Shown: one piece after another, positions 20,497 to 31,471 of the stretch
Numbering within the stretch: position 1 is the stretch's first letter
Layout: every line of letters starts with the position of its first letter
Source: Vulcanisaeta sp. JCM 16159
GTDB lineage: Archaea; Thermoproteota; Thermoprotei; Thermoproteales; Thermocladiaceae
Direction: 5' to 3'
NCBI RefSeq assembly: GCF_001316265.1
Contig: NZ_BBDN01000002.1
Location: 173,145-237,144, forward strand
Length of the DNA stretch: 64,000 nt
Program-made: the position numbers and the translations under genes
The notes under the pieces: generated by a model
Told to the model about the DNA's origin: nothing
Seen by the model: only the letters and a program-made list of their open reading frames with translations
Databases searched by the model: none

Positions 20497-21860
20497 ATGG
20501 GTTTGGGTAGGCTTTTGCTTGTGGTTATACCTGTGGTCATTATTGCCGTAGTTATGGTACTAAGCCTTAATTTAATCCTTCATAGACCATTTAAATTAAG
20601 GAATAGTGTTGGTTCTCCCATTAGTGAATCAGCATTAGTAATTGTTGATGTTCCCGTATACGTCGTTGGTCCTCAATCGCTTATTCAGAAATTGATCAGT
20701 GTTGGTGTGAATCAATCACTGATTAGGCCGGTAACCATTAGTGAGTTGCCGAGCTTACCAGGCAATAGTCTCGTGGTTATTGATTGGTCTGTTGTGGGCC
20801 CAAATCTCGTGGTCAATAGGAATGGTGTTGTCTTTGTTAATGCTAATTCAACGGCCTTCAACTTGATTGAGGGGTTGATTAGGCGTGGTGACTTCATGAT
20901 CATCCACGGCAACTCAAGCACAGTGCCAATCATTGAGTACGCCCTAGCCCTAGCCTGGTCCAGGGCCTTTAACACCAACATAACCGCAATACCAATACCC
21001 AAGTACCTAGGAGACCTAAACTACGTAATAGCATTCGGTAACAACCACGCACTAGTGATTGGGCCGCACATATTAACCGCAGCCCTACAAATAGCAAACA
21101 ACGTATGGACGCCAATAATAATGAAAGAACCACCGGCGGATCCTGCTGATCCATGTTATGTACTAGCGTTTGAGTATAGTATTCCGTCTAATACGCCTAC
21201 GCAGATTAGTACCACGGCTTACGCAATAGTGTATGGGAAGCAGATTTACACGGACTCGTTCGGCACGGCATATGCCGACTTCTGCCTCACCTGGTCCACA
21301 AAAATCGATATGGACCTTAATGGCGCAGCGTTAGCTGGGCCAGGCTATACAACTTCATATCGTATGTACCCGGCTCCGGGACCTCGATTAATTACCTAAA
21401 GTCCTTCCAGGACTCTGTGGCCTCCTACATGGTCTATGAGTATGAGTCTGGCGAGATTGGCTTATCGCAACTACCTGGTGATGTGGTGTACATAGCGGGT
21501 ACCGGCAATGGTTATAACCCGGGGTACTGGACGGACAGTGGAGGTCAGGACCCTGGGTCGCAGACGTGTACCACCAGTTATAGCATTGGATTAACCGTAG
21601 GTTATTCATCAAGTGGTCCCTCATCCTTGACTATTGCATGCCCCGGAGATACAATAACACTAAACCCGGCAGGTATTGCAACCACAGTCACGCAGTTAGG
21701 TGCTGCGATTAACAACACCTGGATAATGAAACCAATGCAAACAGCAAACACCCAACAAAACACGCTGGCCACAGATAGCTGGGGCGCGGCATACATGGCC
21801 CTGCCTATAACCCACAACCCACAGCCTACACAATACCCGCTGGTGTCTTGGCTAAGTTAG
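20497..21860 (+). CDS. Membrane-anchored extracellular protein, frame broken near 21380
   Basis: Rejoined ~454 residues. An N-terminal helix (LLLVVIPVVIIAVVMVLSLNL) anchors it; the next ~190 residues alternate strands and helices (ALVIVDVPVYVVG, LVVIDWSVVG, FMIIHGNSSTVP, YVIAFGNNHALVIG) like a Rossmann-type extracellular domain. The rest is Ser/Thr/Gly/Asn-rich and beta, with several Cys. A TATA-like gaataaaaatct is spaced for a leaderless ATG at 20497. The frame change joins PAPG to TSINYLKSFQDSV. No recognised family. Confidence 0.6.
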
Positions 21861-22060
21861 GCGCTGGTCGTTGTGGTTTTCTTGATTTATTTACAAGGCA
21901 TGTGTATGTCTCCTATTATCTTGATTGGCTTGTTTGGGTTAATATGACCAGTTTCTTTGGTAGGCCTGGGCGATTACCTATTTACATTTACTATGGTAAT
22001 GGTTTAGGCCCTGGAAATCTTACCAGTGATGGGTTTTACATAGAGACTTGGTGCGGGTAA
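21848..22060 (+). pseudogene. Fragment resembling a DUF2341-type surface domain
   Basis: The ~70-residue frame contains RLPIYIYYGNGLGPGNLTSDG, split around the YIYYGN core that marks DUF2341 domains of secreted proteins (and channel-like surface proteins). It overlaps the end of the preceding surface-protein gene by 13 bases and has no start signal of its own, so it is either the tail of that gene reached through another frame break or a leftover fragment. Confidence 0.35.
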
Positions 22061-22106
22061 TACTTGCATTATCAATGGTTAATTACAGTGTGTTATCTTA
22101 ATTGCG

Positions 22107-22936
22107 CTATTTCAGTATCTCGGCGACCTCTGAGAAGTCCCTCTTTCCCTTGCCTTCGTTTCTTGCGATCTCGAGTAATTTCCCGATTATAGACATTACC
22201 GGTAATGACTTACCCCCACTCATTGAGTGCTTAATTGTTTCATCAATCACGTACTTAGCCAGGTCTATTGAGAAGGACTCTGGGTAGTTACCGCTCAGTA
22301 TCCAGGGTAACCTAGTCCTTAGCTGCGCTGAGTCGGCCCCGCTCATGCTGAGTGCCTTAACCAGGGTATTTGTGTCTAGACCGAGCTCCTTCATTAATGG
22401 CGATAGTTCGGCCAGTATCATGGTGTTGGCTATGATTATTGACGTACTGATTAACTTGAGTAGTGTTGCCTGCTCGTGGGTGCCTATGTAGATTGGCGTG
22501 CCTAACTGGCGCAGGAATTCCTCGGATTGCTATATAACTGCTCGTCACCGCCTACGAACAACACGAGGGATCCACTCTCGGCCTGCTTCGGCCCACCCTC
22601 GAGCCTGGCAGTTACGTACTTAAACCCCTTATTGCGGACTATGGAGAGTACCTGCGTAAGCTCCGTAATGCTCATCGTGGTTGTGTCTATCACTACGGCG
22701 TTAGTGCTCAACTCACTCAATACCTGGGCTGACTCCCTGCCCGTGGGTAATGCAAGCACTACATAATCAGTATCACCGCACTGCCTTACACTATCTACCG
22801 TCTTTACACCAACATTATTTAATGCCGCGTATATGGATTTATTAACGTCATACCCGTAGACCACGTGACCCTTATTAACAAGGTTTACGGCCATGCCCCT
22901 ACCCATCCTACCCAAACCAATTATGCATACCCTCAT
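22107..22936 (-). CDS. 3-hydroxyisobutyrate dehydrogenase-type NAD(P) oxidoreductase, frame broken near 22525
   Basis: These beta-hydroxyacid dehydrogenases oxidise small hydroxyacids with NAD(P). VCIIGLGRMGRGMAVNLVNKG is split here as the N-terminal dinucleotide motif GLGRMG plus helix; LALPTGRESAQVL and VIDTTTMS follow. The usual substrate motif DAPVSGG is replaced by TARLEGGPKQAESGSL. After the break come GTPIYIGTHEQA and the helical C-terminal domain with LLKLISTS holding the expected catalytic Lys. Rejoined ~276 aa. The altered substrate loop suggests a substrate other than hydroxyisobutyrate. Confidence 0.75.
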
Positions 22937-22973
22937 TGCCCAGTTAGTGACTTAGGCCCTAATATGCATATCG

Positions 22974-24399
22974 TCAATTCCTTGACCTGCCCATAATGGA
23001 ATCCACGACCCTCCTAACCCTGTCAATGACGTCGTTGGATGTCGTAACATCCATCGGGTACTCCCTACCGCCGTACTCCTCAGGAAGCTTCCTGGTCGCA
23101 TCAATGCCGACCTTACTGCCCAGGTTTGGGATTGGCGTTGATGGATCAAGCTCCTCCACTGGGTAATTATCAATCACGAGAATGTCCCTCGACGGATTAA
23201 CATGGGCAGCGATTGCATACATTACCTGGCCCCAATTCCTCACGTCCACGTCGTGATCCACCACGATCACCATCTTACCCAGGACGGGTACCAAGCCCCA
23301 CAACGCCGTCATGATCCTCCTGGCATGCCAGGGTACCTCTTCCTAATTGACGTGATGATTACGTAGCCTAGGCCCTCAGGCGGTATTTCAATATCCACTA
23401 ACTCGGGAAGTATTAGCTTTAGGAGGGGCTTCACAACCTTCGTTCCAAACCTAATTATGTTCCCATCCTCGAGCACGGGCTTTCCGGTCACCGTCACTGG
23501 TATCAGTGGGTCCCTCCTTGAGTAAATGGCCTTAACCCTAACCACTGGGTATTCCTTGGCTATTGAGTAAACACCCACGTGATCACCAAACGGCCCCTCC
23601 TAACGTATTCACTAGTCAACTCACCCTCAATGACCAACTCAGCATTCGCCGGATACTCGACATCCACAGTCGAGCCCCTCACCAACTCAACACCCTCACC
23701 CCTAAGCACCCCGGTGATTAGGAGCTTATCAAGTGGGTGTGGTATTGAAACGCCCGCCATAAGCATTGTCACTGGGTCAGGGCCAAAAACGACAGCCACC
23801 TCAGCCCTCTCGCTGAGTTCTCCATACATGGCACTCCTGCGCCAGGGCTGCCAATGCATCACAACCCTATCCCTACCAATCACCTGCAACCTATAGTAGC
23901 CAAAGTTCCTGTAATCACCGTACTTAACGAATGTTATCCCAAAGGTGAGGAATCTGCCAGGCTCGTGAACCCACTGCCTAATGGCTGGTATCCTCGTCAA
24001 ATCAATGGAGTCCCACCTCAATTCCCTAACCGGTCCATTACCAACACTCCTTGGGAAGTACTGGGAAAACCTCCTCAACTCATTTAGGGATTTCAATGCG
24101 TCGAACAGTCCCTGGGGAATCCTCAGATTTACTAGGTCCGTTAATTTGGAAGCCATGGTCTCCGGGTCGCTACCCTCCATGGCAAGCATAACCCTATCCC
24201 ACTTACCGAAGAGGTTGCCGACAATTGGCAGTGTGTTTTCCCTGGTCCTTTCAATTATTACGGCAGGCCCACCCCTATACATTAACTCCCTCAGTAATGC
24301 GGCAACCTCAAGGTCAACACTAAGTGGTTCACTTATCCTGATAAGGTCCCTCCTCTCCTCCAAGGCCCTAATGAAGGTTCTGAGATCCTTAATGGCCAC
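22974..24399 (-). CDS. UbiD family decarboxylase, two frame breaks
   Basis: UbiD enzymes (de)carboxylate aromatic or unsaturated acids using prenylated FMN; in quinone pathways they act on prenylated hydroxybenzoate-type intermediates. The body shows LIRISEPLSVDLEVAALL, GNLFGKWDRV, RWDSIDLTRIPAIRQW and FGPDPVTMLMAG. After the break near 23575 come FGDHVGVYSIAKEYPVVRVKA; after the break near 23315, GKMVIVVDHDVDVRNWGQVM and NYPVEELDP. Rejoined ~475 aa, typical. I use the GTG at 24399 because the frame upstream of it is not family-like and would run into the divergent gene's promoter. It is divergent from a UbiA-type gene. Confidence 0.82.
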
Positions 24400-24444
24400 T
24401 AAAGAACAATGCGTATTAGGCAAATAACGGTTTCCTCCATGGAA

Positions 24445-24456
24445 ATCCTTAAAACG
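24445..24456. promoter_or_regulatory. Shared TATA region between the divergent UbiD and UbiA genes
   Basis: The sequence atccttaaaacg can serve as a TATA box on the plus strand (about 27 nt before the ATG at 24479), and its complement cgttttaaggat is spaced for a minus-strand transcript starting near 24420. The 79-bp gap between the two starts holds both promoters. Confidence 0.45.
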
Positions 24457-24478
24457 CACTCGTGGTTATCATGACATA

Positions 24479-25414
24479 ATGAGCATTAAAAACTGGTTGA
24501 TTTCATTCAGTCCAACAACATTAACGAGCGCCTTCTCATCCGTGACTCTAGGCACCGCATTAGCCTGGTACTTAAATAATAAGTTCAATCTAGTAATCTA
24601 CGTAATAACACTGGCAGCCCTATTACTGGCTCAGGCAGGGGTTAACCTGGTGCATGACTACTACGATTACCTGAGCGGCGTAGACATACTATATAGGGCC
24701 AGCGGCTTTTCCCATAGGCCGCACCCAATAATAGACCTTAAGTTAAGCCTAGGGATGTGATTACCGTGGGTTACGCATTCCTGGCAATAGCTTCATGGCA
24801 GGGATTTACCTATTCGTCCTGGTGGGCTGGCCCGTGTTAATACTAGCCATGGCAGGCTTAATAATTGGCGTTGGCTACAGCATACCACCATTGAAATTCC
24901 ACTATAGGGGCTACGGCGAGTTACTTGCGGCCCTCGCCATGGGGCCCCTCGTTACCTGGGGCTCATACATCGTCCAAACAGGCATTTACACAAATCCAGC
25001 GCCATTGATCGTCGGCATACCAAACGGATTATTCACGCTACTAATACTCATTGGTTCAGGTGCCTTGGAGATCGACGCATGCAGGGCAGTGGGTAAGATA
25101 ACCCTGGTATTACTGGTGGGCATTAGGAATACGAGATACGTGGTCTACGTATCAATAGCCTCATGTACCTAGCAATAGTAGTCTCAACCCTCCTGCACTA
25201 CCTACCATACACCTCATTAGTATCGCTATTACTCATTCCACGCACACTGAAGCTGGCGGGCCCGTTGCTCAGCGGTGATGAGCGTGTAGTCAGGAGTAGG
25301 TGGAGGGAGCTTAGGAACTTATGGGCTGGCCCCTTCAGTGTCAGGTTGATTCTCCTAATTATCTTCATCGCCTCAATGATAATTGCTCGAATATACCACC
25401 CCCTCTCAATATAG
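24479..25414 (+). CDS. UbiA/MenA family prenyltransferase, several frame breaks
   Basis: These membrane enzymes attach isoprenoid chains to aromatic acceptors. NLVHDYYDYLSGVD gives the NxxxDxxxD metal-diphosphate motif near residue 60, and GVGYSIPPLKFHYRGYGE matches MenA-type enzymes; later helices complete 8-9 membrane segments. Breaks lie near 24750-24800 (two, rejoining through VITVGYAFLAIA and AGIYLFVLV) and near 25160. Rejoined ~311 aa. Next to a UbiD-type decarboxylase it suggests a respiratory quinone branch, probably menaquinone-like in this group, though that pathway is not otherwise present here. Confidence 0.8.
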
Positions 25415-25464
25415 TGTTATGGTTATGGAATAACTTAAATAGTCTGTACGTACCTGATCAACGT

Positions 25465-26664
25465 ATGAGCATTCAAGGAAGCCTTGAGTCCATTAGGCGT
25501 AAAGCATTATTAGTGCCTACCTTGGCTGGGTCATGGATGGCTACGACGCGCTCCTGGTCACGCCAATAATGCCATTACTCGGTGAATTATTCTTCCCTGG
25601 GCCCTACTCCCTACTTGGTGGCCTATCGACACTTGTGGCTACACTTATTGGTAGGCCCCTTGGCTCCGTGATCATGGGCTACGTTGGCGACAGGTTTGGT
25701 AGGAGGATTGGGCTGATAACGACGGTCCTTGGTTATAGCCTATCAGCTCTCGGTATTGCGTTATTACCGACATACATGGTCATCGGCGCACTCGCACCAA
25801 TAACCCTACTCACGCTAAGGTTTATCCAAGGAATATTCCTGGGTGGAGAATGGGGTCCAGGGACGTCGATGATCATGGAATGGAGTAAATGGAGGAGGGA
25901 GGTAACCTCAGCGTTTGTGCAGAGTGGTTACCCAATAGGCGTTGTCATAGCACGATGGTCAACGTGCTATTCATAACGTACATGGGACCAACATCCTTCA
26001 ATGCCTACGGCTGGAGGATCTACATGGGCACTGGAGCCGTGGTAGCCTTCTAGCCTTCATTGTTAGGAGTAGGCTTGTAGAATCGCCATTGTGGTCAAGA
26101 CCCAGGGCGAACCCATTAACACTGTTATTTAGGTATAAAGGTGCCCTGCTTGGGTATGGCATATTATTCACGGGTGGATTACTAACAATTTACTACTCCA
26201 CATACCTAATATATTCAGACTTCCTAAAGGTCATTGGTATGGCAAATATGATACCCAACGTCATGCTTGTCTCGACGATAGCCGCTGTTATAGCAGTTCT
26301 CCTCGCTGGTCCATTAGCCCTGGCGATTAACTATAGGTGGTTCATAATAGGCACATTAATTGCATCACTGGTTTATGCACCAATCGCCTTAATACTATAC
26401 CCAAGCTTCACAAACCTGGTGATGCTAGCATTTATCGAGAACTTTGCCATGGGGCTTGTACCATACGTATTAATTGATAAGTTTGATGTTCAGTACAGGG
26501 CGAGTGGGTTGGGCGTTTCCTATAATTGGGCTTACTGATTGGTGGTTGGGCGCCGATGATTGTTGGTATGATAAGCCCATGAGCTCGGCATGGTAATAGT
26601 GATGGCATTCGGCGTGGCGTTGGCAGTCACGGGCTTAATAATGCTAACGATAACTAGGAAGTAA
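25465..26664 (+). CDS. MFS transporter, four or five frame breaks
   Basis: About 399 residues when rejoined. VMDGYDALLVTPIMPLLGE is helix 1 of the metabolite:H+ symporter branch; GYVGDRFGRRIGL is the loop 2-3 motif and RFIQGIFLGGEWGPGTSM the helix 4-5 motif. Breaks are near 25530, 25950, 26050, 26535 and 26580; between them the pieces align in order with no loss of transmembrane helices. It is the most damaged gene in the window, so real decay is possible. Its 3' end is 2 bp from the convergent DUF72 gene. Confidence 0.7.
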
Positions 26665-26666
26665 CC

Positions 26667-27376
26667 TCACCGTTTCGTTAACTCCCTCAGTATCTCCAGC
26701 ATCTTCCTGGCATTTTCAAGCATCCAATGATCATTGTTAAAGAATACGTAAATCGCACCAGGATTGAGGGAAACAGCCTTAATCGCTAGGTCCTAAGCTC
26801 ATCCTTACTATAGTCATACATATACCAATCAGTCCTACCGTGAAGCCTCAAATAAATGATGCCGCTTGTGCTCCTGACCCACGTAATCCCGGGCTCGTCA
26901 ATGGACACCACAGTGATGTCCAAGCCCCTCAGTTCATTAATGGCATCCTCACTGTTAAACCAGCTCTCGTGACGAAACTCAATGGCAAGCCTAGGGCCAA
27001 GTCCCGTCTCCCTGGTGAATGTCCTTATTCTCTCCATATTCTCATCATTGTAAGTGAAGGATGGAGGCATTTGGAAGAGGTAGAAGTCGATGTATGGGTC
27101 AAGTGGTTGGAATAGGTCTCTAAACCTACGCCAGGTATCTAATGCATCCTCCCTAAGTCTCTTGACATGGGTTATGTATCTATGAACCTTAACAGCCCAC
27201 CTGAGGCCAGAGCCCTTCCTAGCCCAGGAAGTCACCTGGTTCCTAAACGGGAACCTGTAAAAGGATGCATTCAATTCAACGGCATTAAGCCCGGAATTCC
27301 TCACGTACCAATCGAAGGTTGAGTCCAGGTTCCAATCATAAAGCCAACCCGACGTGCCAACAAAGACCTTAACCAC
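26667..27376 (-). CDS. DUF72 (YecE-like) protein, frame broken near 26795
   Basis: DUF72 proteins have a TIM-barrel fold and unknown function. Family features are VFVGTSGWLYDW at the start, LNAVELNASFYRFP, WAVKVHRYITH, LAIEFRHESWF, and IIYLRLHGRTDWY, then after the break the ending AIYVFFNNDHW. Rejoined ~236 aa, normal. The missing base lies in LRT/DLAIKAV. It is transcribed alone, convergent with the preceding carrier. Confidence 0.8.
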
Positions 27377-27513
27377 GGAGTAATCATCACTAACGCCTTA
27401 TAAAGCTACCACGCACTGAATTAATGGGTGATGATGGCTGTCGGGACACCAGATCGGTGATGAACACCTGGAGCTGATAATTATTTAAGTCTCAACGAGT
27501 AATTTGCCTTGAG

Positions 27514-27888
27514 ATGACGAGTAATGCCTTAAATGCCATGTTCATGAGCGCCCTGGAGATTCTAAACTACGCCAAGGAGGAGCTTGACAAAGCCCTTAAG
27601 TTAAAGGACATGCTTCTATACAGGAATGCGGCGGATAAGGCATTCCTCGCATTAATCATAGCGATTAATGCATTCATATATGGGAATACTGGGGTAATCC
27701 CTAAGAACAACAGCGAGCGAAGGAGAATTCTCAGGGAGATTGGTCGCGAGGACTTGAGGGCCCTATACAGTGATTTAATGAGGACTCTTCATGATGATGC
27801 ATTTTACGAGGGCGTTTATGAACCGGACGAGGTTGGCTACGCCATTAATAAGATCGAGAACCTAGTCAGGGAACTAATGAGTGGGTAA
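27514..27888 (+). CDS. PaREP1/HEPN family protein
   Basis: This intact 124-residue helical protein has ALEILNYAKEELDKALKLKD, then YRNAADKAFLALIIAINAFIY and a C-terminal YEPDEVGYAINKIENLV, characteristic of the PaREP1 family found in many copies in Pyrobaculum and relatives and counted among HEPN-like proteins. HEPN members are often RNases or toxin components, but the RxxxxH motif is not evident here. An antitoxin nucleotidyltransferase is not adjacent. It is a good lineage marker for Thermoproteales. Confidence 0.75.
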   Translation: MTSNALNAMFMSALEILNYAKEELDKALKLKDMLLYRNAADKAFLALIIAINAFIYGNTGVIPKNNSERRRILREIGREDLRALYSDLMRTLHDDAFYEGVYEPDEVGYAINKIENLVRELMSG

Positions 27889-27984
27889 CGACTTAAGGAT
27901 TAATTACCTAGTGTGTTTATTTTCTCTTTAGTGATTGGGTTGTGCCGCCACTGACCCGGTGATGATGGGGTCAGCGTGATGATC

Positions 27985-28686
27985 CTAACCATCGCTTTTC
28001 CTGAAGTATATGTAGACGGTCTCACTACGGTAATTACAATTACTTAGCCCGTAAAACGTACAGTTTGACATTAGGTAAATATTTAGGGTTGGTCTCCAAC
28101 CCGCCGGTTGGATCATGAAGATTACGTAAACGTAAATATAATTGCCGTACACACTTCGTGATGCTACGCATGCTAAGGAGTCAATGCGCATGTTTACGTA
28201 ATTACTTGACAAATTATACGGTGGATATGGGACGAGCTTTATCGTCTTACCTGAGTTTATTGTTAGGTATAGGGTCGAGTTACTGATTACTATTTTTATT
28301 GTACCACTGGCGTTGGGCATTATGATTGGCGAGGGTATCCCAGGGAAGAGCGTGAATATGAGTACTCCCTTAGGTTTATTTACTATGAATGTGTATACAT
28401 ATTTAGAGGAGTAATCCATGCTTATGTATATAATTGATTTCTTATCAACGATTATTGAGTTATTCCCAGTCCTCAATATCATGGCTATGTCATAATTATT
28501 AGTAAACCAGTAGCCATTATAATAGGGGCATGTGGGAGGTGCGTATATTCGTTCTATTTTTGGTAATAAGGCAATAAGAAGTAGCCGTAATGTCTTGGTG
28601 GATATACCATAATCAAGCATAAGCGCTATTAATACCAATGCAGCTATCGCAATTAACATGATCATAATTGCTAATACCCTACTCAT
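27985..28686 (-). CDS. Membrane-anchored extracellular protein
   Basis: An intact 233-residue protein with an N-terminal helix (IMIMLIAIAALVLIALML), then a beta-rich, Asn/Tyr/Ile-rich exterior with several N-x-S/T sites and four or five Cys (CPYY, SLACVA, SNCTF, SNCNY) that could form disulfides. A minus-strand TATA box (complement of ttttaaatatta near 28715) is spaced for a leaderless start. No recognised domain. Confidence 0.6.
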   Translation of the reverse strand: MSRVLAIMIMLIAIAALVLIALMLDYGISTKTLRLLLIALLPKIERIYAPPTCPYYNGYWFTNNYDIAMILRTGNNSIIVDKKSIIYISMDYSSKYVYTFIVNKPKGVLIFTLFPGIPSPIIMPNASGTIKIVISNSTLYLTINSGKTIKLVPYPPYNLSSNYVNMRIDSLACVASRSVYGNYIYVYVIFMIQPAGWRPTLNIYLMSNCTFYGLSNCNYRSETVYIYFRKSDG

Positions 28687-28983
28687 TCTCCATTAAATGC
28701 GTATTGCCGTACCTTTTAAATATTAAACTTTGAATCTTAATTTTGAAGTATAATTACCTGACCTAATTATCCACTGCCTATTCTCATAAGTCTTAGTATT
28801 ACGTATTGATAATAACCGATTAAGTCCGTGGCGTTCGGCTATATTGCCAATGCGCTGAACTTCTCCAGGTAGCTAGGTATTCCTGTTGAGTATGAGCACG
28901 TGCGAACCGCCGTATGAATTAATTATTCACATCGGCTTGTCCTGTCATAAGTAATAACCATTAAATAGTAAAACCAAAGTACT

Positions 28984-29553
28984 TTATATTATTAAAGCGT
29001 TGTTATCTCTCTTCATGTATATGTAACCAATTATTATGCCCACGATAAAGCCAAGTAGGTGGCCTAGGTAGGCTATGCCGAAGGCGAAGGCCAGTGGTGA
29101 TAGTAGGAATATTATTGCTATTATGTTTATTGGGTTTGCCAGTATCACGCCCCTGTGCGGCGTGGCTATTATGAAGCCAATAAGCCCAAATAACGCGCCT
29201 GAGGAACCGCCAACGAGGACTGGCGTCCCCATTGCGTAGTAAAGTATTGGTGAGAGCGCGGAAGCTATGCCGCTGAGCATGAAGGTTAGCCAGAAGTTTC
29301 TTGATCCAAACATGGTCTCGAAGTATGGCCCAATCATCCATAGGGTGAGCATGTCAAATATGTAGTCGGTATATGATGGGTGTGCGAATATGGCTGTTAT
29401 GAAGCCCCATGGGGTTATTGGCGGCCACGTACTACCCAACAGCGCTACTATTATTTCATAGGTTACCTGGTTAATACTCATGGCTATGAATATGGGTATG
29501 GTGAACGCTGTTGATAATAAGAAGGCAATTAACGTACTTTTAAACCTATACAT
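28984..29553 (-). CDS. Rhomboid-family intramembrane serine protease
   Basis: This intact 189-residue membrane protein has six hydrophobic segments. The catalytic Ser lies in VGGSSGALFGLIG (GxSGx motif) and the partner His in YLGHLLGFIVG two helices later, the normal serine-histidine dyad. FWLTFMLSGIASAL precedes the active helix. Rhomboids cut single-pass membrane proteins within the bilayer. Transcribed alone, with a TATA-like ttaatttaaaat upstream on its strand. The candidate substrates are the several anchored surface proteins of the window, but nothing links them directly. Confidence 0.85.
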   Translation of the reverse strand: MYRFKSTLIAFLLSTAFTIPIFIAMSINQVTYEIIVALLGSTWPPITPWGFITAIFAHPSYTDYIFDMLTLWMIGPYFETMFGSRNFWLTFMLSGIASALSPILYYAMGTPVLVGGSSGALFGLIGFIIATPHRGVILANPINIIAIIFLLSPLAFAFGIAYLGHLLGFIVGIIIGYIYMKRDNNALII

Positions 29554-29603
29554 CAGTACCTACGTATTGATTAATTTAAAATACCTAACCTTTGCTAAAT
29601 ACA

Positions 29604-30104
29604 TCATCGTGACAGCCTATAATAACCAAGTATCGCGTATATATCAGCAACTATCAATAATATAACACCAGCGATCACTATGGTCAACAGCGAACCCAAC
29701 CAGTACCACCTAGAGGCACTGGCGAACTCACTCACATTGCTTGAGGATGCGAGAGCTGCATAGGCGTTTCTCCAGAAGTACCCACTTATCACCGCAATTG
29801 CATATAGACCAAGAACCCACGCAATTATAGTTCCAACGCTAGTATACGTTCCAGCGTTTATGGACGATAAAAGAGCCATTATGCCTATGAATGAAAATAT
29901 GGCAATAACAACGCCGACTATTGAGATAATCACCGCCACTATTGCATCCCTCCAGATTTCATTGTTATTGTAGGCCTTTGATAATTGATACAAAGCTATT
30001 AGCACGAGTATAAAGCCCACAACATTGGCATACGGTATGAAGGTTAATATGCCGCCTATGAAACCAAGTGTACCAGCAGACCTTATCTCTTCTTGTTTGC
30101 TCAC
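29604..30104 (-). CDS. DUF996 family membrane protein
   Basis: An intact 166-residue protein with four hydrophobic segments. GTLGFIGGILTFIPYANVVGFIL and a second similar hairpin match DUF996, small archaeal integral membrane proteins of unknown function. The GTG start at 30104 fits a TATA element near 30124-30132. It ends 51 bp upstream of the rhomboid start on the same strand; both may respond to membrane state. Confidence 0.7.
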   Translation of the reverse strand: MSKQEEIRSAGTLGFIGGILTFIPYANVVGFILVLIALYQLSKAYNNNEIWRDAIVAVIISIVGVVIAIFSFIGIMALLSSINAGTYTSVGTIIAWVLGLYAIAVISGYFWRNAYAALASSSNVSEFASASRWYWLGSLLTIVIAGVILLIVADIYAILGYYRLSR

Positions 30105-30253
30105 GGGATTTATTTTTAAATGTTTTTATAAACATTACCCCACAAATGCATCTAAAAAGCATAAAAGAACATAGTACTAAAACATTTGCAAAAACTTAAT
30201 AATATGATTAAGTTAGGAGAATAAAAATGTAAGATTAATTAAGGAAGGATTAA

Positions 30254-31176
30254 TTGATCCCTCAATACATGATTAGGCTTAACATAGTTTTTGGCGAATT
30301 TGCAAGGGGATGTAGGCAGTGCCAACTAGGTATAAAGAGCGTACTATTCATAACAGGTGTATGCCCACTAAACTGCTTCTACTGCCCAGTTAGTAGGGAT
30401 AGGTTTGGCAGGGACGTTATGTTCATCAACGACAGGCCAATCAATAAGTTCCCAGGCGACATAATCGATGAGCTGGACAGGGCTGGATCCAACGGCCTAG
30501 CCATCACTGGTGGCGATCCAATAATGGTTGTTGATAGGGTCGTCGAGTTAGTGAGACTGCTTAAGGATATTTATGGGCAGGGCTTCCACATACACATGTA
30601 TACCCACGCCCTAAACATTAATGAGGAAGCCATTAAGAAAATGGCCGGCAGTGGTATTGACGAGGTTAGGATACACGCAATAAACCCAGCCCAATTAAAC
30701 GGTAAGTTAAGCCTACTTAGGGTTCTTAAAGATGCGGGTATTGAGCTTGGTCTCGAGGTTCCCGCCCTACCCAGGTTTGAGGGCGAGATCATTAAGGTTG
30801 CTGAGGTCCTAATCACCAATGGGTTGATAAGCTTCGTGAATTTAGACGAACTCGATGTAAGCCCTGCAAACATAAATAACCTGATAAGCATGGGTTATAG
30901 CCGGGGCCCGATGGTAGTGTCATTGGTAGTCTCGACGCAGGCATTAAGATAGCCAGTGAGATTAGGAGGAGGTGGTCCTGGATAAACGTTAACGTGTGTA
31001 CATCACGCTATAAGGACCTAGCCCAAATCGGCGCTAGGCTGTTTAGGATTAATATGAGGATTGGTGGTGGGAATGAGGTTGTGCTTGATGACGGTACCGT
31101 GGAGAGTAAGAGCGAGGGCGGCGTTGTCATTAAGTTGAGGATTGGTGGTAAGGAATACGACGTAGAGAGTGGCTAA
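30254..31176 (+). CDS. Radical SAM protein with an extra CxxC, frame broken near 30905
   Basis: Rejoined ~307 residues. The radical SAM cluster motif is GVCPLNCFYCPVS (CxxxCxxC), followed by ITGGDPIMV (GGDP variant of the GGE motif). About 20 residues before it is GCRQCQLGIKS, an additional CxxC that could hold another cluster or metal. The C-terminal domain has LRIGGKEYDVESG and a small beta barrel, TRAM-like. A ggaagga Shine-Dalgarno precedes the TTG at 30254 by 5 nt, so I keep that start. It resembles archaeal proteins related to pyruvate-formate-lyase-activating enzymes; the substrate is unknown. Confidence 0.75.
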
Positions 31177-31471
31177 CGGCACTCATTCAGTGACTGAAGC
31201 TCCTTAACAAGTTCCCTCCAATCACTCAACTGCTTAATCAATTCACCCCTGCAGTAAATCTCTATTGAGGCTATCCCATACGCATCAATGATCTGATGAG
31301 GCGGTGCTGGAAATGCCGAAGCCCAGGCCACGTAATTACCCTCAGGACTCAAGGCCTGATCTCCCTCTCAAGGGCGATCATGTTCCTCGACTTCCTCAGC
31401 CTAATGATGACCTTAAGCCCCTTGTTCCTAACCATAGTTAATACCTGCTCTATGTCCTTAATGGTTACCAC
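31173..31471 (-). CDS. Small protein of unknown function, frame broken near 31355
   Basis: Rejoined ~99 residues: VTIKDIEQVLTMVRNKGLKVIIRLRKS, then LSPEGNYVAWASAFPAPPH and IEIYCRGELIKQLSDW, split at the break. The composition is that of a compact alpha/beta domain. GTG start at 31471; its stop overlaps the stop of the radical SAM gene by three bases, so the two converge. No family recognised. Confidence 0.5.
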
